64,000 bases of DNA, taken from assembly GCA_000153745.1 (NCBI GenBank), contig DS022282.1, forward strand, positions 1,510,066-1,574,065. Direction: 5' to 3'. Of the stretch, positions 53,754 to 60,628 are shown piece after piece. Source of the stretch: Rhodobacterales bacterium HTCC2255 (GTDB taxonomy: Bacteria; Pseudomonadota; Alphaproteobacteria; Rhodobacterales; Rhodobacteraceae). How positions within the stretch are numbered: position 1 is the first letter of the stretch; every line of letters starts with the position of its first letter. A program made the position numbers and the translations under genes. The notes beneath the pieces are model-generated. The model was not told the origin of the DNA. It worked only from the letters and a program-made list of their open reading frames with translations, and did no database searches.

Positions 53754-54503
53754 GTGGCAAAAGAAGAAGCAGGTAACGGTTTAGTTTTCCATCCAATGGA
53801 TCAGTTTGAAATCAAAACGTTGTTTGGTGATGGTCCAGTTCATTGGTATAGCTTTACTAACGCCACGCTTTGGATGGGGCTTACCGTATTAGCAGTTTTT
53901 GCATTATTGGTTTTGGGTACCTCGCGGCGCGCAATGGTTCCAAATCGTGTACAATCAATTGGTGAGTTGGCGTATGGCTTTATCTATCGAATGATTGAAG
54001 ATGTAGCAGGAAAAGACGGCGTAAAATACTTTCCCCACATAATGACACTCTTTATGTTTATCGTATTTTCAAATTTTCTTGGTTTGCTGCCTATGGCATT
54101 TACTACAACATCACATATTGCTGTCACAGGTGTATTAGCGATGGGAGTGTTTTTGTCGGTTACTATTTTGGGCTTTGTAAAACATGGATTTAGCTTTTTT
54201 GGTTTATTCTGGATCAGCTCAGCTCCATTGATACTAAGACCTATTCTGGCACTTATTGAAATAATCTCGTACTTCGTTCGTCCACTTAGCCATTCTATTC
54301 GTCTGGCGGGAAATATGATGGCAGGCCATGCTGTGATAAAAGTGTTTGCAGCTTTTGCGGCGGTATTAGCGATCTCACCTTTTGCTATTATAGCAATCAC
54401 AGCAATCTACGCATTGGAAGTTTTAGTAGCTTTTATCCAAGCTTATGTATTTGCAATTTTAACCTGCGTGTATCTTAAAGATGCATTGCACCCGAACCAC
54501 TAA
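53754..54503 (+). CDS. atpB: ATP synthase F0 subunit a
   Basis: Subunit a forms the proton half-channels against the c-ring. The 249-residue protein has six or so helices, the essential Arg in [17 protein letters not shown] and the C-terminal [22 protein letters not shown]. The start is GTG, with AAAGGAA upstream. It is 32 bp after atpI and 50 bp before atpE. The F0 genes without F1 genes nearby is the common alphaproteobacterial arrangement. Confidence 0.96.
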   Translation: MAKEEAGNGLVFHPMDQFEIKTLFGDGPVHWYSFTNATLWMGLTVLAVFALLVLGTSRRAMVPNRVQSIGELAYGFIYRMIEDVAGKDGVKYFPHIMTLFMFIVFSNFLGLLPMAFTTTSHIAVTGVLAMGVFLSVTILGFVKHGFSFFGLFWISSAPLILRPILALIEIISYFVRPLSHSIRLAGNMMAGHAVIKVFAAFAAVLAISPFAIIAITAIYALEVLVAFIQAYVFAILTCVYLKDALHPNH

Positions 54504-54553
54504 ACTAAACACAATATTAAATTTAAAACATACTAATCTTAAGGAGATTTAAA

Positions 54554-54790
54554 ATGGAAGGCGACATCGTACAAATGGGCGCATATATCGGCGCAGGCCT
54601 CGCATGTACTGGCATGGGCGGCGCAGCCGTTGGTGTGGGCCATGTAGTTGGCAACTTTTTATCAGGTGCATTACGTAACCCGTCAGCAGCTACAGGCCAA
54701 ACAGCGACAATGTTCATTGGTATCGCGTTTGCTGAAGCATTAGGAATTTTCTCATTCCTAGTAGCGCTACTACTAATGTTTGCTGTTTAA
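54554..54790 (+). CDS. atpE: ATP synthase F0 subunit c
   Basis: The proteolipid of the c-ring, 78 residues with two hairpin helices: [37 protein letters not shown] in two parts and [21 protein letters not shown], with the proton-binding Glu in FAEALG. The polar loop RNPSA is as usual. TAAGGAG precedes it. This gene's codons are noticeably more GC-rich than its neighbours, as expected for a very highly expressed gene. A hairpin follows. Confidence 0.97.
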   Translation: MEGDIVQMGAYIGAGLACTGMGGAAVGVGHVVGNFLSGALRNPSAATGQTATMFIGIAFAEALGIFSFLVALLLMFAV

Positions 54791-54832
54791 GCAAATAAAG
54801 ATTGTGTGAATTCGTTTGCACTCAAAGAAATG

Positions 54833-54854
54833 CGAGTGAGGTTTGCCTCACTCG
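54833..54854 (+). promoter_or_regulatory. Strong hairpin between atpE and atpF'
   Basis: CGAGTGAGG, a TTTG loop and CCTCACTCG form a perfect 9-bp stem, followed by TTTACC rather than a full T run. Within an operon this may act as a partial terminator or as a stabiliser of the upstream atpE message, which must be made in excess over the b subunits. Confidence 0.65.
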
Positions 54855-54878
54855 TTTACCTAATTGGAGAGCAATAAT

Positions 54879-55415
54879 ATGGCTGATAAAGTAGAAGGCG
54901 CAGCACAAGCAGCAGAATCTGCACCTGGCATGCCTCAGTTGGACTTTAGTACATTTCCAAATCAAATATTTTGGTTGGTTGTAACTTTAATTGTCCTGTA
55001 TCTTGTTTTAAGTCGAGTAGCATTGCCCCGAATAGCTACAGTTTTGTCAGAACGTCATGGTGCAATTCAGCGTGATCTTGATAAAGCTGAAGAGATGAAA
55101 AGATCTGCTATTGAAGCAGAAAATACATATAACAAAGCACTAGCTGACGCTCGTGCAAAAGCAAATGATATTGTTAATGAAGCTAAAGCTGAAATTCAAA
55201 AAGATTTGGATAAAGCCATAGCAAAAGCTGATTTGGAAATCGCGGCGAAAGCAGCTGAATCTGAAAAAGCAATTAGCGCTATCAAAGATAGTGCAGTTCA
55301 ATCTGTTGAAGAGGTTGCTAATATAACTGCTAATAATATTGTAGACGCTATTCTACCAGAAGCTGCTGATACAAAAAAAATTAAAGTGGCAGTGGCTACA
55401 AGGTTGAAAGGTTGA
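54879..55415 (+). CDS. atpF': ATP synthase F0 subunit b' (peripheral stalk)
   Basis: One half of the heterodimeric b/b' stalk. The 178-residue protein has one N-terminal membrane helix (FPNQIFWLVVTLIVLYLVLSR) and a long Ala/Glu/Lys-rich coiled coil. GGAGAGC before 54879 sets the start; the frame from 54864 adds five residues. A longer N-terminus (about 30 residues before the helix) is typical for b'. Two b-type genes in tandem match alphaproteobacteria and photosynthetic lineages. Confidence 0.93.
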   Translation: MADKVEGAAQAAESAPGMPQLDFSTFPNQIFWLVVTLIVLYLVLSRVALPRIATVLSERHGAIQRDLDKAEEMKRSAIEAENTYNKALADARAKANDIVNEAKAEIQKDLDKAIAKADLEIAAKAAESEKAISAIKDSAVQSVEEVANITANNIVDAILPEAADTKKIKVAVATRLKG

Positions 55416-55419
55416 TTTG

Positions 55420-55977
55420 ATGCGTAATATTTTAACATCGCTTATAGTTTTATTAGCAACCCCTGTACTTGCTGCTTCAGGACCATTTGTATCATTAAGT
55501 AACACTAATTTTGTAGTGCTTATAGCATTTTTATTATTTGTAGGATTACTTATATATTTAAAAGTACCTGGAAAATTAAGTGGTATGTTGGATGAAAGAG
55601 CAAATGGTATTCAGTCTGAACTAGATGAAGCAAGATCATTAAGGGAAGAAGCTCAAAGTATTTTAGCTGAATATGAGCGAAAACAAAAAGAAGTTCAAAA
55701 TCAGGCTGATCAAATTATTTTACATGCGAAAGAAGAAGCAAAAAATGCTGCTGCTGCTGCTAAAGACAATCTAAAAGCATCCATAAAGCGTAGACTAGCT
55801 TCAGCAGAAGACCAAATTCTATCTGCTCAAACAGCAGCTGTAAAAGAAGTTAAAGATACTGCTGTCATTGTTGCTATCGCTGCTGCAAAAGATGTCATTT
55901 CTTCAGGTATGAATGCTTCCCATGCTAACGAATTAATTGAAACTGCCATTAAAGATACAAATGGAAAATTCCATTAA
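55420..55977 (+). CDS. atpF: ATP synthase F0 subunit b (peripheral stalk)
   Basis: The second stalk subunit, 185 residues: a signal-like N-terminus (MRNILTSLIVLLATPVLA), the membrane helix NTNFVVLIAFLLFVGLLIYLKVP, then a coiled coil rich in Ala and charged residues. I start it at the ATG at 55420, preceded by AAAGG; the TTG at 55417 is the alternative. It lies 4 bp after atpF' and is followed by a terminator, closing the operon. Confidence 0.92.
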   Translation: MRNILTSLIVLLATPVLAASGPFVSLSNTNFVVLIAFLLFVGLLIYLKVPGKLSGMLDERANGIQSELDEARSLREEAQSILAEYERKQKEVQNQADQIILHAKEEAKNAAAAAKDNLKASIKRRLASAEDQILSAQTAAVKEVKDTAVIVAIAAAKDVISSGMNASHANELIETAIKDTNGKFH

Positions 55978-56000
55978 GTAACAATTAATTTAGATTTATT

Positions 56001-56034
56001 AAAATCCACTTGTATAACCTACAGGTGGATTTTT
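56001..56034 (+). terminator. Terminator of the F0 ATPase operon
   Basis: AAAATCCACTTGT pairs with ACAGGTGGATTTT (one G-U pair) around an 8-nt loop, ending in a T run, 23 bp after atpF. Confidence 0.85.
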
Positions 56035-56045
56035 AGTTTAAAGAC

Positions 56046-56813
56046 TTAACTTGTTGTTGTGTGGTCGAGACGAAGTTTGGCAATTTCTTCATTAGCCTCA
56101 GCTTTTTTTACTTCTTGCATGCATGTTTTGATAAAGTCCATATGGTCTTCAATTGCTTTTCGCGCTCCTTTTGCATTGCGATTTTGAATAGCATTGCAAA
56201 TTAATCTGTGTTGTTCAAGAAGTGTACCGCGCGTAGTATGTCTGCTAAACATAACTTGCCGATTGTAAAAAATACCTTTTTTCAGCATTTCGAACATTGA
56301 TCTAACCATATGTAAAAGAAATACATTATGTGAGGCTTCTATTATAGCCATATGGAATTGTGCATCTAACGAAGCCTCTTCTGAAGAGTTTTTATTGTCA
56401 TGTGCAACTTTCATTTTGTCAAAAATAGCTTGAATGACCTTGAGATCAGTTTCTGATCCTAAATTTGCTACACGTTCAGCTGCCATACCTTCTAAATCAC
56501 TTCTAAATGATATGTAGTCAAAAACTGCTTCATCGTGAGTTGAAAATAATTCTGTAAGTGATGGTGAAAATGGAGCACCTAAAAGTTCTGCAACGAAAAC
56601 ACCTGCATTCGCTTTGGTTGTGAGCAAGCCTCTGATTTGGAGTGTTGATATGGCTTCACGAAGTGAGGGTCTTGAAACCCCTAATCGATCAGCGAGGTCA
56701 CGCTCTGAGGGAAGACGTTCACCTGGTCTTATTATCCCTCTCAAAATTAATTGCTCAATTTGAGTTATTACAGATTCAGCAACTCTATCGAGTTCAATTT
56801 TTTGAAATGGCAT
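56046..56813 (-). CDS. GntR/FadR-family transcriptional regulator
   Basis: A 255-residue regulator with the GntR winged helix (about 10-75: IRPGERLPSERDLADRLGVSRPSLREAISTLQIRGLL) and an FCD effector domain (DAQFHMAIIEASHN, EQHRLICNAIQNRNAKGARKAIEDHMDF, with the metal-ligand His residues). FCD regulators of this type often sense small organic acids such as lactate, glycolate or pyruvate. No target gene is adjacent; it ends next to the atp terminator. AGGATC lies before the start. Confidence 0.9.
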   Translation of the reverse strand: MPFQKIELDRVAESVITQIEQLILRGIIRPGERLPSERDLADRLGVSRPSLREAISTLQIRGLLTTKANAGVFVAELLGAPFSPSLTELFSTHDEAVFDYISFRSDLEGMAAERVANLGSETDLKVIQAIFDKMKVAHDNKNSSEEASLDAQFHMAIIEASHNVFLLHMVRSMFEMLKKGIFYNRQVMFSRHTTRGTLLEQHRLICNAIQNRNAKGARKAIEDHMDFIKTCMQEVKKAEANEEIAKLRLDHTTTS

Positions 56814-56875
56814 TTGATCCTCCAGATTTATAGACTTTATTGTTAAATCTAAAGCTAAACAAGTTAATCATTTGA

Positions 56876-57574
56876 TTATAGACGCACAGAGAGGTTCAAA
56901 CCAACATTTGGAAGTTTTGCATTTTGGTCAATTAAGGGGGTAATCATTATTTCGACTCTACGATTTGATGCACGACCCTTTGAGGAGTTATTTGACATCA
57001 TTGGCTCGATTTCACCACGACCGTACGCTTTTATACGAGATCTAGAAACATCATTTTGAGCCAAAATTGAAGATACACTTTCGGCTCGGCGAGTAGATAA
57101 TTTTTGATTATAATCTTGTCCACCAACATTATCTGTATGGCCAATAATTTCAACATTAGTTTTTGGATATTTATTTAGACTTTTTGATAATCTTATTAAA
57201 GTGTCCTCTAATGAATATCGCACTTCTGAACTATCGATATCAAATGTTATAGCTTCAGGTAATGTAACTATTAATTGATTACCTGTATTTTTTATAAGTG
57301 CACCACTGCCTTCTAAATTTTTACGTAATTCTTCTTCTTGTACGTCTAATTCATTTCCAATCGCTGCACCTAATGCACCACCTGCTATCGCACGTTTGAT
57401 AGTACCATTACTATCATCACCTGTAAGAAAACCAGACATTATGCCTGCAGTAGCTCCAATTATTGCGCCTTGTTTTGCATTATAAGGATTGTCTGTACAT
57501 GCCGACATGCATAATAAGCTTATTGTTAGGATTGAAATTATTTTAAACGGTTTATGCAAAATATTGATCCTCAT
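56876..57574 (-). CDS. OmpA-family outer-membrane lipoprotein
   Basis: A 232-residue lipoprotein: signal with lipobox (LLCMSAC, Cys about residue 26), a glycine-zipper stretch (QGAIIGATAGIMSGFLTG, AIAGGALGAAIGNELD) and a C-terminal OmpA peptidoglycan-binding domain (VEIIGHTDNVGGQDYNQKLSTRRAESV, YGRGEIEPM, NRRVEI). It resembles the YiaD/Pal-like anchors that tie the outer membrane to the wall. Single gene between the FCD regulator and ogt. Confidence 0.9.
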   Translation of the reverse strand: MRINILHKPFKIISILTISLLCMSACTDNPYNAKQGAIIGATAGIMSGFLTGDDSNGTIKRAIAGGALGAAIGNELDVQEEELRKNLEGSGALIKNTGNQLIVTLPEAITFDIDSSEVRYSLEDTLIRLSKSLNKYPKTNVEIIGHTDNVGGQDYNQKLSTRRAESVSSILAQNDVSRSRIKAYGRGEIEPMMSNNSSKGRASNRRVEIMITPLIDQNAKLPNVGLNLSVRL

Positions 57575-57638
57575 CTAAATATAACGGTATTATTAATTTA
57601 ATCATTTTTTAGAAGATTTCCATAAAAATAAAAATTTT

Positions 57639-58268
57639 TTATAATTCAGAAATTAGAAGATTATTTTTGATATTTAGACCCCATCGATAACCACCCATGC
57701 CGCCTGATTTTCTTATTACTCTGTGGCATGGTATTAACAAGCAGATAGGGTTTTTCCCAATTGCAGTAGCAACTGCTCTAACAGCACTCGGATTTCCTAT
57801 TTGATAAGCAATATCACTGTAAGTTGTTACTTTTCCAATAGGAATTTTGAGTAACGCTTTCCAAATAGTAGTTTGAAAAGGACTGCCTATCATGTGAATA
57901 TCTAGTGGATATTTATTTTCTAATATTGATGCTGCGTAATCAGATACAAAACTTTCATCACGATGAAAATTTGCATGCGGCCAGTATTTGAAAATATTTG
58001 ATTTTATTTCTTCTTTATTAAAGTTGCCAGCAAAAGCTACGCCACAAATACCGTTTTTTGTTGATGATAAAAGCATTGAACCATAAGGGCTCTTAAACCA
58101 TCCGTAGGTTATTTCATGTGGAGCATTCGGTAAGGTTTCGGATATAATTTTTATATTTTGCGAATAATTTTTTGTAGATAATAATTTATGATTTACTAAG
58201 CGCTTTTTAAGAATTTCTTCTTTAATATCTTTATCAGTTGTTTCTTTTTCTTGATTAGACTTTTCCAT
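57639..58268 (-). CDS. ogt: Methylated-DNA-[protein]-cysteine S-methyltransferase
   Basis: A suicide repair protein that takes the alkyl group from O6-alkylguanine. The acceptor Cys lies in LLIPCHRVIRKSGGMGGYRWGL; SPFQTTIWKALLKIPIGKVTTYSDIA and NPSAVRAVATAIGKNPI form the helix-turn-helix. From the ATG at 58268 the protein has 209 residues, with an odd Lys/Glu-rich N-terminus of about 45 residues before the usual fold. The frame extends to a TTG at 58331, overlapping the likely promoter region, so the true start is unsure. Divergent from nth, another repair gene. Confidence 0.88.
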   Translation of the reverse strand: MEKSNQEKETTDKDIKEEILKKRLVNHKLLSTKNYSQNIKIISETLPNAPHEITYGWFKSPYGSMLLSSTKNGICGVAFAGNFNKEEIKSNIFKYWPHANFHRDESFVSDYAASILENKYPLDIHMIGSPFQTTIWKALLKIPIGKVTTYSDIAYQIGNPSAVRAVATAIGKNPICLLIPCHRVIRKSGGMGGYRWGLNIKNNLLISEL

Positions 58269-58343
58269 TTTTTGATTTTGGTATAAAATTAAAAATTTAG
58301 CTATACATAATTTTAATACTTTACTTGGCAAAAGTATATTTTA

Positions 58344-59006
58344 ATGACACAAGAAAGAATGCCAAAACAATTAAATTATCAGAATATATATGAAATTTTT
58401 TCACGCTTTCGCGAACATGAGGCAGAACCAAAAGGTGAACTTGATCATGTTAATGCATTTACGTTGGTTGTTGCTGTAGCCCTTTCGGCGCAATCTACTG
58501 ATTTAGGTGTTAATAAAGCTACAAAGAAACTTTTTGCGATTGCTGACACACCAGAAAAGATGATTGCTTTAGGTCTGAATGGCGTTATGGAACATATTAA
58601 AACGATTGGATTGTATCGCCAAAAAGCTAAAAATGTAATTAAAATGAGTAAACTTTTGATTGAAAAATACAATAGTGTTGTTCCTTCATCTAGAGCGGCT
58701 TTAGAAGGGTTGCCTGGCGTTGGCCGTAAAACTGCAAATGTTGTATTAAATATGTGGTTTGGGCAGCCAACTCAGGCTGTAGATACACATATATTACGTT
58801 TTGGAAATCGATCTGGAGTTGCAATAGGCAAAGATGTTGTAGCGGTTGAAAGAGCAATTGAAGATCATGTGCCTGCAGAGTTTCAACACCATGCGCATCA
58901 TTGGATGATATTACATGGCAGATATACTTGTAAGGCGCGTAAACCAGTCTGCATGAATTGTATTATTGAAGATTTATGCCAATTTGAGGAAAAAATCATT
59001 GAATAA
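58344..59006 (+). CDS. nth: Endonuclease III
   Basis: Nth is a base-excision glycosylase/AP lyase for oxidised pyrimidines. The 220-residue protein has the helix-hairpin-helix LEGLPGVGRKTANVVLN with the catalytic Lys, the catalytic Asp in AVDTHILR, and a 4Fe-4S site with the exact C-x6-C-x2-C-x5-C spacing (CKARKPVCMNCIIEDLC). Methionines at 58344 and 58359 are both possible starts. The next gene overlaps its end by 8 nt. Confidence 0.95.
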   Translation: MTQERMPKQLNYQNIYEIFSRFREHEAEPKGELDHVNAFTLVVAVALSAQSTDLGVNKATKKLFAIADTPEKMIALGLNGVMEHIKTIGLYRQKAKNVIKMSKLLIEKYNSVVPSSRAALEGLPGVGRKTANVVLNMWFGQPTQAVDTHILRFGNRSGVAIGKDVVAVERAIEDHVPAEFQHHAHHWMILHGRYTCKARKPVCMNCIIEDLCQFEEKIIE

Positions 59007-59991
59007 GAATTATAAAGTAGTTGGAATAGGCAATGCGATTGTTGATGTGTTGGCAAAATGTAGTGATGAATTTTTAATATCTAAAGGTATTGAAAAAGGC
59101 ATCATGCAGTTAATTGATACTCCACGTGCAGCAGAAATATACAACTCGATGGATGCTGGCGTGGAAATATCTGGTGGATCTGCAGCCAATACGATTTCGG
59201 GTATTGGGACGGTTGGTATAAAAACAGCATTTGTGGGTAAAGTTAAAGATGATCAATTAGGTCGTATCTTTGCTCATGATATACGTGCTCAAGGTGTAGC
59301 TTTTAATACTCCGATGGTAAGCTCTGATTCAGATGATGAGACAGGTAGGAGTATGATTCTAGTAAGCCCCGACGGTGAAAGATCTATGAATACTTATTTA
59401 GGCGTCGCAAACCAGTTAAATGTAACTGATATTGACCCTGATTTAATGGCAGATACAGATTGGTTATATTTAGAAGGTTATCTATTTGATCGTCCAGATA
59501 GCCAAGCAGCATTTATACGTGCTGTAGAATTATGTAATGGCGCAGGTGGTCAGTCGTCACTTAGCTTATCTGACCCTTTTTGTGTTGAACGCCACCGCGA
59601 GGCATTCCAAGATTTAATTGCCAATCATATAAACATGTTATTTTGCAATGAACATGAACTCTTATCCATGTATGGTGGTAAAAGTTTAAATGAAGCAATT
59701 GAAGTTGGAGCGCAATATGTTGATATTTTAGTTTGTACAGCAGGTGCTGAAGGAGCTTACATTGCTAGTGGTGGAGAAACTATTCATGTATCTGCAAATC
59801 CAGTTAATGTTGTTGATGCAACAGGTGCAGGTGACTTGTTTGCTGCAGGTTTTCTGGCAGGTTTGTCGCAAAATAAAGATCTTGAAGTTTGTGGTAAGAT
59901 GGGATGTGTTGCTGCAGCTGAAGTAATTTCTAGCATGGGCGCGCGACCTAAGAATAATTTGCAAGATTTATTTGATATTAATAAGCTATAG
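58999..59991 (+). CDS. PfkB-family kinase, probable adenosine kinase
   Basis: A ribokinase-fold sugar/nucleoside kinase of 330 residues. YKVVGIGNAIVDVLAKC begins the fold, EISGGSAANTISGIGTVG is the first family signature and NVVDATGAGDLFAAGFLAGL the second, with the catalytic Asp in GAGD. The closest family is adenosine kinase, but nucleoside versus sugar preference is not certain. I start at the TTG at 58999, with GAGGAAAA about 8 nt upstream inside the end of nth, giving an 8-nt overlap; the frame to 58966 would overlap more. Confidence 0.85.
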   Translation: MNKNYKVVGIGNAIVDVLAKCSDEFLISKGIEKGIMQLIDTPRAAEIYNSMDAGVEISGGSAANTISGIGTVGIKTAFVGKVKDDQLGRIFAHDIRAQGVAFNTPMVSSDSDDETGRSMILVSPDGERSMNTYLGVANQLNVTDIDPDLMADTDWLYLEGYLFDRPDSQAAFIRAVELCNGAGGQSSLSLSDPFCVERHREAFQDLIANHINMLFCNEHELLSMYGGKSLNEAIEVGAQYVDILVCTAGAEGAYIASGGETIHVSANPVNVVDATGAGDLFAAGFLAGLSQNKDLEVCGKMGCVAAAEVISSMGARPKNNLQDLFDINKL

Positions 59992-60021
59992 AAAGCTGTG
60001 AAATAAAAGAGACATAAAATT

Positions 60022-60396
60022 ATGGCGTATAAATATGATGATGAAAATATATTTGCAAAAATTCTACGAGGAGAAATTCCAAATGATACAGTCCTTGAAA
60101 ATGAATATGCATTAGCTTTTCGTGATATAAATCCACAACGGCCACATCATGTCCTGATAATTCCAAAGGGTCGATACGTAAGTTTTGATCATTTTGCAAA
60201 AGAAGCAGCTGATGATCAGATAATTGGCTATATACAAGCTATAGGAGCTGTATGTGATTTACTTAATGTCTCCATTGATAATGGTGATGGATTTAGAATG
60301 ATTGCAAATAGTGGTCAGCACGGTGTTCAGGAAGTTCCACATCTTCATGTACATATATTGGGTGGAAGCTCCTGTGGGAAGATGATTCAATCTTAA
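60022..60396 (+). CDS. HIT-family (HinT-like) nucleotide hydrolase
   Basis: A histidine-triad phosphoramidase that cleaves AMP-N bonds. The 124-residue protein shows [18 protein letters not shown] at the start, [19 protein letters not shown] and the triad [13 protein letters not shown]. Length and GEIP motif match HinT. It is 30 bp after the PfkB gene and 52 bp before the zinc-finger gene, and is likely in the same transcription unit. Confidence 0.94.
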   Translation: MAYKYDDENIFAKILRGEIPNDTVLENEYALAFRDINPQRPHHVLIIPKGRYVSFDHFAKEAADDQIIGYIQAIGAVCDLLNVSIDNGDGFRMIANSGQHGVQEVPHLHVHILGGSSCGKMIQS

Positions 60397-60448
60397 ATAT
60401 AATACCTCAATTGGCTATGATATTAAATTATTATTAAGGAAGATATTA

Positions 60449-60625
60449 ATGAGTAAGCTCTCAAAAGAAATTATAGAAGTAACTAGTTCTCGTGTTGCTT
60501 GTGATGGTGGTGTTGGTGGTCATCCACGTGTTTGGTTGCAAATCCCTGATGATCAAGGTTGGGTTGAGTGCCCATATTGTGATTGTAAATACGTACTAAA
60601 AAATAATGCAAAAAAAGGTGCTTAA
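60449..60625 (+). CDS. Zinc-finger domain protein (zf-CHCC, NDUFS6-like)
   Basis: A 58-residue protein from the ATG at 60449, with AAGGAAG 8 nt upstream. It has the zf-CHCC set Cys18, His25, Cys41 and Cys44 in [18 protein letters not shown] and [14 protein letters not shown]. The family is the bacterial counterpart of the complex I accessory subunit NDUFS6 and is common in alphaproteobacteria. It is short and easily missed. Ends 3 bp before polA. Confidence 0.9.
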   Translation: MSKLSKEIIEVTSSRVACDGGVGGHPRVWLQIPDDQGWVECPYCDCKYVLKNNAKKGA

Positions 60626-60628
60626 ATA

